Source: Psettodes erumei
Lineage: Eukaryota; Chordata; Actinopteri; Pleuronectiformes; Psettodidae
DNA: 64,000 nucleotides
Assembly (NCBI GenBank): GCA_016785225.1
Contig: JAFBJZ010000854.1
Span: forward strand, 1 to 64,000
Direction: 5' to 3'
The notes below the pieces were generated by a model that saw only the letters and a list, made by a program, of their open reading frames with translations, had not been told where the DNA came from and did no database searches. Made by a program: the position numbers and the translations under genes. Shown here piece by piece: positions 1-14,000 of this stretch. The first letter of the stretch is position 1, and every line of letters starts with the position of its first letter.

Positions 1-1233
1 AGTTGGTGTTGCAAACAGAGCTGAGAGCCGCCCTACCTCTACACACCACCGGCCCCTCCTGGGAAGCAAAGCCATTACTGTATAAGGGAAAAGTGAGTGA
101 GGTAGAACAAAGCCCTCTTTCACTCCAGCATGAACATAAGCAGTATGTCCAGTGGAAAAAAAACTGCCTGCCGCCTTTCAAGGCCTCCTACGATTTATTT
201 GTCATGAAATAATCAAATCTCCCCTTTTAATCTGTGGGAACACAGCAAATATCAGCCATGAAACAAATCATTTGGATAAGAGATTTGTCTGTGCCGACTG
301 AAGCCGGGCAGGATGGAGTGAGTTTTTATGTGGAATGGCTGCACCACACACCACACTCGGCCAAACTCGATCTATGGTTCTGCATGTAATTGATCCTGTG
401 CGTGTGTGTGTGTTTGAGTTGAGACTATATTTAGAGCAGTAAGAGGAGGACGAGCACAGAGAGAGAATGGGAAAAGGAGAGCAGAGATCCAGAGGTCCGG
501 TGTACGATGATCAATCAGTGGACAGGCTCACTGTAGCCAGGGGACAGAAAAGCATGCCAGCATGCGCGCACAAACACAAACACACACTACATGTACAACA
601 CACACATTACACATTGAGACTCGTGAGTAACTTGTTTTTAGACTGACTGTATGCATAATGTAAATGAGAAAACAAATACAACCACAAAGAAAAGTAAAAG
701 AGCAACAGAGGAAGCAGGGGGAACAATGTGGACTCAAAACCACAGACAGCCTAACTTACAGGTAAAAAGAAATTGAAACACACACACACACATATACACA
801 CAGCATGTCGGATTGAAGAGTGCACAAAGCACACAATAGAGGCACAGCTTTGTAGACTGGCCATTATCTAAGCTTTGTATCCACTACAGCAACACCAACA
901 CACACATTTCAAGGGACAGCAGTTTTTGCTTTTCGTCCTGCTCAATCCTCCTGTTATTTTCAAACAAAAGGTCATTATTGTGTCATCAGTCTGAACCCAA
1001 AACCATATAAAGAGTGAACTGTGCTGTGCATCAAAGTAATTTCAAAGTTTTCAGGGTTGGCAAATAAAGAAAACTGACAGAATCGATTGAAATCTTAAAA
1101 CATTCAGAGCCGTCAGTGAAATTTGACATGAGCGCTGCTTGCCCCGCACATGAAAGTTAAAGGGGCTCTCGATGTTCACGTGTGTCTACCTCCATGCACA
1201 TGCACGTGTTATGACCGCTGTGGAGAACCTCAC
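1..1233. other. ttll7 intron downstream of the last visible coding exon
   Basis: This stretch follows the donor at 1234/1233 of the minus-strand ttll7 exon and so is intronic. I see short CA-rich tracts (for example 778-801) and no exon continuing the TTLL7 frame. The open frames here have no recognisable content. Confidence 0.6.
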
Positions 1234-4200
1234 CTAATGTTGAGCAGTTTGAGAGCGTTGAGCAGCGCCCCTTTCTTCACGTCATAATCAATCCTCTGAT
1301 CGGTCCCAAAGCTCGGAGCTCGATTGATCTGCCAGAGAGGAGAGGAGAGGAGAGAAAAATTCAAAGAATATTCTGTGGAGAGGGAGATGGGAGTTTTACT
1401 TCATCTTTTTTTTTTCTTTCTTCTGAATTCAGCAGACAAATGCTGTGCAGTTATAGATGTGGATTTAGGGCATTTTTGGAAAAAAGTGATCTGTTTTCAC
1501 AAGAACGAGAGAAGAAAGATGGAAAGGCAGATTTTTTTTCTCTTTGAAGGACACTTTGTAACTCTTAGCTTTTGCCTGAGCATAAATCCTGTCTGACGCT
1601 GCCGCGTGTATGCTTGTGCATGAAGAAGAGTCAGCGTGTCTGAGTACGCATGCAGGCATACAAACAGATTGTGTAGGCTACGCTGTCACCTGTTAGGTGA
1701 CCCTGTCCTTTTCAGTCAACCACACTGAGTGGTCCATGACTCTGTGACCTAAGTAAGTCCACCAAAACCAGACAATGCAACGCCCCTCCATGCCACTGCC
1801 AGCAATGATCTCTTTGTGAGCACCGGAAAATTACCACCCCTCAGCTCGGTGCCGTCATATACAATCAAGCATGCTCAGACAGAGTCAGCCGAGTGAGAAC
1901 AGAATAAGCCACCTGCGATTTGAGGCACAAAAGCCGGCATCACCCAGGGAAAAATTCAAGAGCAGCTCACCTTTCTAAACAGAACCAATTTTCAGCACCG
2001 GCGCATGGTATTCAGATATCAGTTATTATATGACACAACAAATCAATTCTTCCCCTTAACTCTTTGTTGTGTTCCCTCTGTCTCTCTTCCAAGATGAGAA
2101 AGAGATTGTGCCGGACAACAAAAGGACCAGCAAATGGAGAGAAATGCAGAGGGAGGGTGAATGAAGTGGTAACTGTGAGCGTAATGGTGTCTTCCTATGA
2201 GGTGACTTCAGATGACAATGCAACAGATGCCCACCGAAAGGCTGGCTGGGAACGAGAACCCTTGATTGTTGAGATACGGTGGATCCTTTCAAATGTGCAA
2301 AACTGCCTATTTTCGTTTTTATGGGGGAACAATAGTATGAGGGAGTCCCCTTGGTGTCATTTGATATGTATCGGCTTTAATAGTAATAGCTTTAATAATG
2401 GTCTGTGGGATGAGTGTAACTAAGTACAGTTGATGATTTTCGTTAACACAGGAATAGGGTCATGACTTAAATGGAGTTTAGTGAATCATTAGACTTAACC
2501 TCACCCATCGGATCGGTTCAGACAATGGTCAGACAGACTCTGTAGAGTAGAATATAGTAACTGGGGAAGTTTATTTTCACCTAACTGCTGTATGTGTTCG
2601 TTATTGATGACACTGAACATGTGTTATAATATAGAAAGAATTTCATGAAGACAAAGACGGATATTGGTCTGAAATGAGCCTTACTGTCAACCGTTGAACA
2701 CGTTCCTCACTTTTTCAAATATGGAAGCATCAAATTATGTTTATCATGATGATGATCATGATTACTACTTAATATGACCCACTATATGACTACATCTGTT
2801 GGCAGTGTATTTGTGGTTTGCTCCCATTATGTCCAAAACAATCACTTGATTTTAATATGTTGGTTTTAAGTCATGGCTTCAGTAATGGTTCTGGAAGTGT
2901 AGCTGGCATATTCATCCTTCTCAGAAGCCTTAATCTGTAGTCAGAGTGTGTGTGTGTGTGTGTGTGTCAGAAACGTAATTTGCCCTGTTCCTATTTTCCC
3001 TTAAAAAGAAGCAGTTGAATACAGTTGAACACGTAGCCAATCAGAAATCATGGTTTCACTAACAGAGCAACACTGAGCCAGTTGGAGGTTTTAGAGTTCA
3101 TTATGGATGTGCTCTATCCACCAATCAGAAAGGTGGGTAAAGAACCCTGAACGAGGCCAAAGAAAGAACTAACTGTTGTGCAACATCAGGCCATTTGGCA
3201 CTAACAAGATTTTTGGCTGAAAATCAGCAATGTCGCCCGAAAGGTCCTTTACAGAGATGTGCAAAGCGTCTCAAGGGTTGCAGGGTAGCTCTGAGCAACT
3301 CCTTCCCTTTTCTCCCCCCTTCCTCTGAACTAGCCATCACTAATCCTGACACAAAGGTGCTTATTACTTTGTGGCAGATTTGCGAGCAGTGCTGTATGTT
3401 AATATTTACATCACAACCAGGCTCCCAGGAACTGAGAGAGCCAGCTCGGGCTGGTGGCCCAAAAAGAGAGCAGTAACTGAAAGACTGTTCAGCTTGGATC
3501 ATATGCAAGCAGTAAAAACAAAAAAAAATATTTGGGGGAGGATGAAGTGAATCAGCTTGTAGAAGGAAGAAATGCTTGTAACTAAGCGTGGCAAGGCATA
3601 GGTGGATAACACTGAACACCAAAACTGAAGCTATCTGTGTCAATCTGAAGTTTCTGTATAGCCTTCTGGTAGCCTGTTGGGCCGCTTATTCGACCACTTC
3701 AGACCATATATCTACAAATACCACAAGTGAGCTACTAAATCCACACCAGCATGAAGTGGGTTCATCGGGATGTGGCTTTAGAAGTGAGTGTGTGCGCACC
3801 CACATGTGCACTTTTCTACACAGCGGCCATTTATCTGAAGGACGGGGGTAGGTGATGAATGTCTTGCAGCACAAAGAGGAGAAAAGGAACACAGACCCTA
3901 TCCAACTCTTTCACTACAATGCATCCCTCTGTGTGTTGAGGACAGGAGCTCAACTTCGACCCACAGTGCCTTACCTAAAAAAAAAAAACACTCAATAAGA
4001 AAAAGAGGGAAGAGGTCTGTTTTCATTTAGAGCACTTTCCAATATGATGGCCACAATGAAAAGAGTATGGCTCTAGAGTGCGGTAGCCTATAGGTAGCAG
4101 CCAGACTGGCAGTGATCCTGGCGACGGTTGTCTCGTTACTTGTCTTCATTTCTTAGTTTGATTTGTGGTGACATGCTGTCACAGGGTAGACTGGCATCAC

Positions 4201-7200
4201 AGCACTCGCTGTCTCTCTTTGCGCTCCTTCAATCTTTCGCCTCTCTTCTCCAGCTCTCTGTCTGTCGTGCTCCTCCTCTCCTGGTTAGTTTCTCTTCTCA
4301 CTCTGTTTCTTGCTGTCTCTCACCCCGTTTTCTGTCTGGTCAAACCACCCACCCACCCCACCCCCCGGTCGTTACCTCTCTTATTCATTTCTCTCTCCGT
4401 GTTTCTCTGTTCTCCTTTTCCTCTCTGGCAAAGGAAGTTGGACCAGTCTGGTCCTAATGAACCCCTGCAGGCTCCCAAAACCCCCACTCTGATTTCCTTA
4501 AGTGACTCTGGCAGGGTCTTAAAGGAGCCTTCGGTTGCTCCAAGACGCATTCAATAAAAGCGTCAGATGAAAAGATTAGAAACTCCTTTTTACTGTGCTT
4601 TGATTCAGTCCAGCATCAGCATCGCATTAATGTAGCCCAAATATCAGGCGGTCAAACAGCAGATGGAGCATGCAGGAAAAGAACATGTCAGTCTGTAATT
4701 TTTCACTGGACAGGTTTATCCTCGTCTTATCATCCAATTAAATATACAAAGAGGGTGAGCTGCAAACCTTTAACATGCTCTATACAGGGACATACAACAC
4801 TTTTATTTTCTGCACCTGGACATGTGTGGCTGAGACGCATATGTAACTTGCCATTGTTTATGAAGGCATTTGTGAAATTGTAGTGGGTGGCCCATCCATT
4901 TGGCTTGAATTGTCTGTGGACCACAAGTCTGTCTACTGCGCTTTACTGTAGCTCCGAAAGTACAAACAGAGGGCCAGAGTTGCAACCAGCCAATTTTAGA
5001 AGGCTGGGCTTGCTGATTTATTTATTTATTTAAATATTTACTCACTTACTTACTTGCTAACTGACTTACTTACTTACAAGTGGGAAAATCTCTTCAGGGT
5101 TACTTTCCTAGAGTGGGAACTAACTGTATTGCTCCAGGATGGTTAGAAAGTAAAGGCCATACAGGACAATCACACCCAATGAGAAACTGTATTATTAACG
5201 TAGCCATAGGCTATTCTGCACACCCACAGAGAATAGACTCAATGTCATTTTATACAATGGTATGACAGTTTCTCAGACTCCAAATCCATCTCGACATTCA
5301 CTGTGAGCATTTTAATTATGAATGAACTCAGTAAAAAAAGAAAAAAAATCCTTACAATGATCATATGACTCAGTCATTGTAGTGGGCATCAAACAACAGT
5401 TTCTGCCTGTGGCCTCTGCTGTGTCACACACACCCTAATAACAAAGCAGCAGCAATGGATCACGAACAATCAGCTGCTTTCTTTCCACAACAAATTGCTT
5501 CCCCACATCGACATCTATTCTGTGTCTGGAATACTCCTCAAACAAGTGCGAGGGCTGCTTGTGATTAATCGGTTCAGAAAAACGACCCCCTCTTATTATT
5601 CCTGGCAGAGTGTAAACAACCACTGCTTTGACAAGCCTCCCATTCTGCCCTGCACACTCGAGGGTATCGGCACAGTTCAACCGCTGTCAGAATGGAGTGT
5701 TTGTTGCCGCACAATGGTGGAATGAGGGAGGCAGAGAGGGAGAGAGAGACAGAGGGAGGGAGAGCGCGAGTAGCAGGGCGACAGAAAGACAGACAGCTGG
5801 CCGCCCGGTTTAGTCGCTCTCTTGTTTCAGCCGTCTTATCAATCACTGTTTTGTTCTTTTTGTGGCATTTTTAGTGGTCAGGTCGGACACGGAGAAACTC
5901 AAACTGAGCATGCTGAACTCCTGGTAAAGGTCTGGGGAGTGAGCGGGCCAACGCTCAGCTCCGCCACAAGTCAGCCTGACCTGCGTGACTGAATGGCTCG
6001 AAGGGTGCAGGGAGTTTTTTTTGAAGACACACAGATACAATCAGGCAGAGCCACAAAAAGCAAACGGTGCCTTAAAGGTACACAAAAGAAGATAAGAGTG
6101 CATATAGTACTGCAGCCACACACACACATACACAATCCTCACCTTAACACTTACACACATGCGAGAATATAACAAACTATCCAAAAATGACATTCATAAA
6201 GATGCAAGAATATATTACAGTATCTTCTGTCTCAGTCTCTTGAACACTCAGCCATACAATACAGTTCCATATGTCACTCATAAGCTATGCAATATAGTGT
6301 ATATCTTTTCTCACAATCGCTTTTGTGAACACAAACACACACAAACACACATACACAGTCACTGGTACTGCCATACATGCCTGATGATAAATGACTAAAT
6401 GTTGGGGTGTGTTTTCAACTGCCCCACATATGAGGCCCGTGCGCTCCTAATTTGATACTTATTCCATGAAATAGTCATGTTGGGGGAAAATGGATGTGGA
6501 TAGAGATAGACAGTGCCATACATCATTCTAATTATTCTTTAATAAACCTCTTATAAGGCAAAGAGCGGCTTGTGGGTAACTACTGCCACCTAGGGTTCAC
6601 CAGGAGAAAGTCGTCCCCTCACAGCTAAGGACGACAGCCGTCGACATTTAAATAAGAATGAATCCCACTAAGCACCAAAGATTAATCAAAGGCAAAAGGA
6701 GAATGAAAGGTGGATGGGGGCCAGAGATAATTGAGTATAGCCAACTGTATGTATTCCTCTATCATTTTTCACCCCAGAAAATTCAATCATGAGGGGATGA
6801 AAATTATTTGGAGAACACAGGTAGCAAGTAAACGTTCGACTGAGAAAATACTTATTACTTATAAACTTATTACTTATGAGGAAATATCTGAAAGGCGGGA
6901 TAACCTCGAAAAAAAAACCAAAGTCCTGGGGAAAACAGCTACTTTTTAAACGGCTACTCTTTAGGCTTTCATTTAAAGCTATAAGGACATCAAAGTTTCA
7001 TCTCGTTCTGAGATGAAATAGAATTTCAGCTGAACGCTTACGTAAGTGTGAGACACTATTTATTCCACACAGGAAATTCACAGTACTTTCAGAATTTGTA
7101 ATCAATTTGCAGTATGTGTTTGTGTGTTGAGGATGTGGGAGAGTAAAAAAAAAATCTGAATTTTTGTTTCTATGTGTATGTGTGTATCATGGCATCTGTT

Positions 7201-7854
7201 TACTCTTGCTAGTGCAGATTGCTCCCCACAAACACACCCCAACCGAAAGACGCACACACGCGCACACACACACACACACACACTCCAAAGAGAAGGAAGT
7301 CTGGATTATGTTGGCTCTGAGGGATGGACAGGCAAACCAAAATCATCTTGAAACAATTGGGGACACTGAAAGAGAGGAAAGTTGCAGGAAGGGGTGAAAA
7401 CAGGGAGGGGTGGAGGATCATCGCCCTGGGGGGCGGTCCAGCTGCATTCTGTTGCTCTGTTGTAGGAATGGCCATTCACACACACACACACACAAACACA
7501 ATGAGACACAAACAAACCCGTGCCACGGTTGACCTAACCATGCCCGCCTCATTAGCTGCCAATCACTCTGCACAGCCCTTCCTAAAGGGAGGCAGGAGGG
7601 CTAGAAAGCGGGAAAGACATTCACAAGGAGCTGGTATTTAAGTTGCAGCCACCACTAAGCTCCAATCTTTGGATGCATCTTGATGCTCCACAGTGACACA
7701 TGAAAAACTGTGAACGTTGAAGAACAAGGTTGCTTCCGCCTCTCTTTTTTTCTATTGCTTACTGAAATTTTTTGTTTGTGAGTTTTATGCCTCTCTGGAT
7801 GGATCAAAAAATGGGCTGTGGGCTGGAGTCTGATGTTAGGCAGATTGGAATGGC

Positions 7855-7886
<32 letters not shown>

Positions 7887-8006
7887 CCACGGCGTACTAT
7901 TCCCAGTGGGAAAAAGACCACAAATTCACAAGAAACACAGAAACAGCATCAGTTGCATGTAGTAGCTCCCCCAGTGCATATGCGTGTGAGCAGTGCAGAT
8001 GCAGAT

Positions 8007-8042
<36 letters not shown>

Positions 8043-11000
8043 ACACAACACAAATCAAATTCAGGTTCAGACACACACTAACTCACACTCATTTGCACAC
8101 ACCTGCGCAGTCTCACACACTGACTGTGGCCCTAACAAGCAGGCTGACCAGCCTCTGAGCTGCCTGGAGCCCGACACTGCAGAGAGAGGTTCGCACGGAC
8201 CAGGCGGGTTGCTAATTATTCGTGCTTACTACAAAAACACTTGCTTCTTCTTAGTTAGAGTTGACCAGCTGGAGCCTTTCTGCTGCATGTAGGGTAACAA
8301 CTAAAAACAAAAGAAATAAAAAGAAAGAGGTGAGCCATTGACTATAATGAAGCCGGGCTTTAATTCGAGATCTTTGTGTTGGGGTCTGAGGACACCCGTC
8401 AGGATTCATATGTCAGGTTCCTATGTAAAGGTTGGAGCATTTATAGAAATATTTTTGTGTAAATATTCCTCTTGTCCTTTCCCATCACCCACAAAACACA
8501 CAGTAATATTTTTTTCCATTTTCCTCACCCCATTTGAAATGATTTGTCTTGCTGTCTTACAGCACACGGGTCCTAGATAAACTTGAGAGAGGAGGAGGGG
8601 TAAAGGGGTGATAATGCCGTCCCATTGTTATATTTTGCCGCGAATAAATGCCCTCTTTAACATTCACACTGGATCTGGAGGTGCCTGCTGTTCTCTTTGA
8701 CCCAAGCGCACAAATTTTAAGAGCACCACGTGCCTGGGCCATGAGGCAGTGTCTGCGCTGAACTGAATATATGTGTATTTCTGCATCAATTTTGTTTTGA
8801 TTTGCATTTTTCTTTTGTTTTTATTTTAATTTTGCTCGCAGAAAACAAAGAAAACACTCAACGAAGCCCTCAAAGCAAAAGCCTTGGCACTCCCTAACAA
8901 TATAAACCACAGTCTATGCAGACTGTGCGCGAGAACATGTATTTAGTGTGCGTGTGTTTGTCTGTGTGTATGCGCACTCAAGTGTGTGTCTGTGAACTGA
9001 AGATCACGGCTCAATGAAACGCCTTTCCTATACGAGACACAGATGCTGTCTGGGCCAGTTTAATGAAAGTGAACGTCTCCGGTTACCCCGTTTGAGCAAG
9101 CGTCTGTGCGTGTGTGTGTCTATGTGTGTGCGCCTATGTCGTGCTGATGTTTTGAATGTCAATGGGAGGTAAAACTTGTGTTGAAAACCCTGCTGAATTA
9201 AGATAAGGATCACACAAAAGCCTGTCTCTCGCTTTTTACCTTCTCCTCTCCTATTTCTATACTTGCTCTGAGCACAATGTGCCTGTTTGATGCCTGGCCT
9301 TGGTTTGAGAACCATCACTGTTGCTGTCTCCTTTTTCACCCCTGCAACAAGCTATTTAGCAGGTGTTTGCTTGTCTGTGGGCTGTCCTCTTGAGTATCTG
9401 CATGTGTTATCAGTATATTTGCAATGGTTTCTCTTTGTGCTTTATTTCTTACAAAGAGCCAGTATCTTGTATCTTCCACAGAGGTTTTCCTTGCAGCGGC
9501 AAGATAGAGGCAAACGTGCCCACTCGTTCTCGATTTTGGACTATTTTGAATACCTCGTCGGGAAAAAAAAACAGTGGCTATTTTCTGGAGGTGTAATTGG
9601 AGGATGTGAGAGGCAATCATGTTCCTTATGCCTTCCTAGCCAGCTCCACACGCTCAGAAAATGACAGGCGAAAATACAAATACAAAGGGCAGGACTAATG
9701 TCATTTGGCAGTTTCTTATATATGATACCATCTAGCTTTCAGGTACCCACCTGGTTTTGAGTTTACACAGGTTGAACTTTCATTTCCTGGCTGCGAGTTT
9801 GCATGTCCACCAACCAGCTCTGACGTTTTAAATAGTAAGAGAGGAAGGCATTGTCGGAACAGCAGTCTGGGTAAAGCCCCAACGAGGCATGACACACATA
9901 ATTCACAGTGACACCAATATGGAAACCTGAGAGGTGAAGTCCACAAATTCAAAACAAACCTGTAAGACCTAGACTGGGTTTCAATTCCTGACACAATTTT
10001 TACTGTTTTGGGACTCGTGGTGGGGTGGGGGGTGACACAATATAAAATGGCGACACAGGGTGAAATAGATTCAATTTACCTCAAAATGTTGCAGAGCGAT
10101 CTGCTGAAAAATTAAATTTGGACCTGAGGGCTTGCCATAAGGTACCGTTTGTGGCAACCAGCCTATGGGCCCGGTTGCGAGTTGCGTCCCAGCTGAATAG
10201 AATTGAACGTTGACGGGCTAAAAAGTGGTAATAAAGTTATTTTCAGGCTTGACGGCGTACGCAGTGAGGTTTTGAGAGGGGGTCTCTGTGCTTGCAACTA
10301 TCCCCTGACTAATCAGCTGAATTTTGGAAATAAATGATTGTTGCTGTAAATGTTGCGTGAAAGAGAAGCAGGGCTGTGTGTTTGTGTGTGTGTGTGTGTG
10401 TGTAATGTTAATTGATGAGAGTTATAGAGAGCTGCTAGTAGCACAGGGGGGATCATTACTACTGGAGTGGAACAACTGCATTCACGGCTGTTTGCCATGT
10501 CTCACACACGCTCACACACGCACAAAGTGCACACACACTGTCACAATGCACCAGCAGTCAAAAGGAACACCACTTTAGCTCTCACTTGTACATCCTTTTG
10601 TCATGGAGTACAACTGTTCAACCAGACAAAAAAGTCAGGTAGGGCAATTACTGTATATCACCCTAATTCCAAAATGACTCTTATGACAACAACAACTGAA
10701 TATCAAATATCACCTTCTTTTTTTGTTCCTCCAAATCAGAGGCTTTTGGAAATCGCAAGATTTATTTTGGGTTGGTATGATGGGGGAAAACAAACAATTA
10801 TCCCAGAGGCATTTCCCATCCTTGAGTCAATTTGTGGGAAGGTGGGGGGGCACAGCCACTTTGGGTTAAAGGATTTAGGTCACACTTTAACTGACTGGCT
10901 GACATCAGAGCGGTGAGGCAGAAATCCTGGAGTGGACTCTGAACTCGAATCCTTCTTCTGAATGACTGACACTTGAGAGAATGAGGGGCGGGTGTCTTGC

Positions 11001-14000
11001 TCGTCAACCTGCCGCCCTGACCTATATTTTCCTGCATGTGTGTAGAGGAGGAGGAGGAGGAGGAGGAGGAGGGTATTTGTCTTGTCTTTTATGCCGCTGT
11101 GTATGCACAGAATTCTGTACGTGGACGTGTATGAATGCACACATGCATGTAATTGTGTGTGCATTAAACAAAGGAATGCGACTCTCCTTGTGTTCGGAGG
11201 AGCACAAATACATACTCAAGACTGCGTGGGTGTTTGTGTGTGTTTCTGCGCACTGGGGGACCAGAGTGTGTAAGCAAAATCAGTGTGTGTTTATGCTTTC
11301 TGTCAGTGTGTGGCAACGTCTCCCTCTCTCCTGCCGATGCCGCGTTGCTTCAGTTTAGGAGCTGCTGTCAGTTCAGTAGCAGCATAGACAGGTGAGACTC
11401 CACAGACTGCAGCCCTCCGCTTTCACACACATACGCACCCCTCAGTGAAATATTATTAATCACAAGCATAAGACTCCTACTACATTATCATTATTTTCCA
11501 ATGTAGCTTAAATTTGAAAAACATTAGCATAATTGACAGTGATAAACTACATAAAAATAAAAAAGGAATAAGAATTACTTTGAAATTTAAAAATCAAAAA
11601 AATAAATCAAACTGTAAATACGTTACATCCACAAAAATACATTGAAAATGCAAATTTGCTGTTATCTGTGAGTAGGTATTAGTAAAAAAATAAATAAATA
11701 AATAAATGAAATATGAACACGATTCCGCCATTTCACATTAACACATGCACACATGCAGAGTTGTACCTCCAACAGCCAGGGTTTGAGTTTGCGGTCCAGG
11801 ATGATGTCAAAGCCCAGGACCTCAAAGCAGACGCTGTCGCTCCCTGGTGGCTGGCCGGGGCGACACATGCGGTAGGCGTGCAGCACGTGGGGTTCAGCCA
11901 CTATTAAGGTCTTTACCACCAACTCCTGGCAGGACACAAACACAATGAGAATCACAAGATGAGCACGAGAATACAGAATCTCACTTTTTTATTCAGCCAG
12001 TGACATTCATTAAACAAAGCCATAGGCTGCAACATTAATAGTTGCTGATGAAGGGTCTTCGCAAACTGAAAATGGTGCAATTAAGAGCCTTCTTTCAATT
12101 GCTGGTTGCAACTGCAGGTAAATGCTTCAACCTTTAAATTTAGAAATACACTGAATCAAGCAATCATGATACATAGTAGACCTGTAACCGTCAGACTCGC
12201 TCCACAAAAATACAATGTACTATCAATCCTTAATTCTCCTGTCTCTCCAGATACCAGTCAGTTTAAAGGCTGAGGAAAAACAAAAAAGTGTTTGTAGCAC
12301 AGAACCTTTTTCACCCCCACACACATAGACACACACTTTCACCAGTCTTGGTGGTGGTCCATCTGTGTGGCTCCAAACCTGTGGGCTGTGTATGTTTGCA
12401 CGCATGTTTGCTGGCTCCTACCTGCCTGCCTCCTCCCACTGCGTAAGTGGGGTAACCATGCACACTCCTGACACACACACTTGTGGGCACACTGCACAAA
12501 GCTTACCCTCACTGTCAGGCCCCACACTGTGCTGCTGGCCTGCAGTTTACCCAGTCCAGTATGACTCCTGGGTGCAGGAGAGGGGCACAGTGGTCTGGCC
12601 CTGGCCTGATAAGCTGCAACCCCCCCACCCCCTTACTTTTCTATCTGTCTGCCGCTCACACACCTCCATCCATCTATCCATCCACCCGTCCGACCCACAG
12701 GCTGCCCAGCACAAACACCTGCTCCCACTGCTGCCATTTATGCCTGAAGTCCCTGCACTGGCTAGTGCATGTGTATGTGTGTGAGACTTTTCCCTTTTCC
12801 AACACCTCCCTCCGTATCCAGAGCCCCGAGCATTGGCCATTGCCGAGCACTGAGCTTGTGTGTGCATCATGTGCCTGTATTCTGTTAGCTTTGAGGTAAT
12901 ATTGTTTTATATGGCTCTTTAATGTTTTAAAATGTTTTTATTTTTTAAATCTGGTTTGCAAACATTTGTCAGCTAATGTGTTTGCATGTATAATTATTTG
13001 AATATAATCACTTCTCTCTATATATACGGTAACTGTCCTGGATATACCAGGATGCCCACTGAAAAAGATACTTACACTACAGAAGGATGAAGCAAAAAGT
13101 TTAGAATTGTCAAACTAAAGTGTAAAACAAATATATATATAACAAGAAGTGTGCAGAAAATATAGAGAATACTTACAACTACTCTTTGCTTATAATTCTG
13201 TCAATTAAAATGTGCACAATAACTTTTTTGATTCCCCTTAAACTCTGCATTTTAAATGGCTTTCTACAGTTACTGTAAGACAACATGGGGATTTTTATGT
13301 TTTCCAAGTTGCCTAAAAATGGTAACCTTTCACTGTGTCCAGCAATAATCAACAGACCTAAGATATTTTTTGTCACTGTAACGGTACCATCTGTGTCGAC
13401 AAACTGTAACTTTGTTATGAAACAAAGTAACAAAGTGTAAAACTGAAATTTTGCATAGGATTAGACATGCAAGACTTTGGCAACACTAATCTAAAATGTA
13501 ACCTTCAATTGGTGCTGAACTTTTGTTCACTTACTGTGTTTCTGTTTGCGTGTGATTATTAGCAAATACAAAATCCATATATGGCCTGTTTGTAGTCACA
13601 CTGCTCTCAAAATTACGCCCACATGAAAAGCTGCAGCTATGCAGGTAAAACCTGGACACTCTGCCCCATACAGCATATCAGTGCAGTATGAAAGAGATGC
13701 CCGTGTTTCACATGAAAAAAACATACACACGATATTCATAACCCCCACAGACAATGTGAAAACAAACTGACTCTCTGACCGACACTGTTGGCAGGAATAG
13801 TCAGGGAAGCCTGCTAGGTCTGTACGGGAATGAAATGTAAGAGAAGGGATGAAGTGAAAAGGAGAGGAGGAGAGTGAGCTGAGAGCATAAATACAGAGCT
13901 GAAACAGAGCACAGTGTTTGAGTGTAGATGGACAGCAGTAACACTGAAGTGGTGCAAGTTTTGTAGAGAATCGTGGAGAAAAAATGGTGAGAAACTGAGA

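Larger units (their letters stand above)
1329..11766. other. Large ttll7 intron (10.4 kb), microsatellite-rich
   Basis: This is the intron between the exons ending at 11767 and starting at 1328. It holds several CA/TG tracts listed separately, a TTTA/ACTT tetranucleotide tract near 5018-5078, a pyrimidine-rich stretch at 4195-4430, and an AGG tract at 11046-11073. Open frames in this interval are dominated by the repeats (runs of HTHTH or VCVCV) and look non-coding. Confidence 0.7.

Noticed and set aside
2064..2423. 119-codon open frame on the plus strand
   Set aside because: It starts at a non-ATG codon, resembles no family, lies in a ttll7 intron and has a composition typical of chance open frames.
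7772..8158. Open frame with long HTHTHT runs
   Set aside because: It is created by CA microsatellites, which stay open in several frames on both strands.
10880..11358. Open frames with poly-Gly, poly-Leu and poly-Pro
   Set aside because: These are translations of the AGG repeat at 11046-11073.
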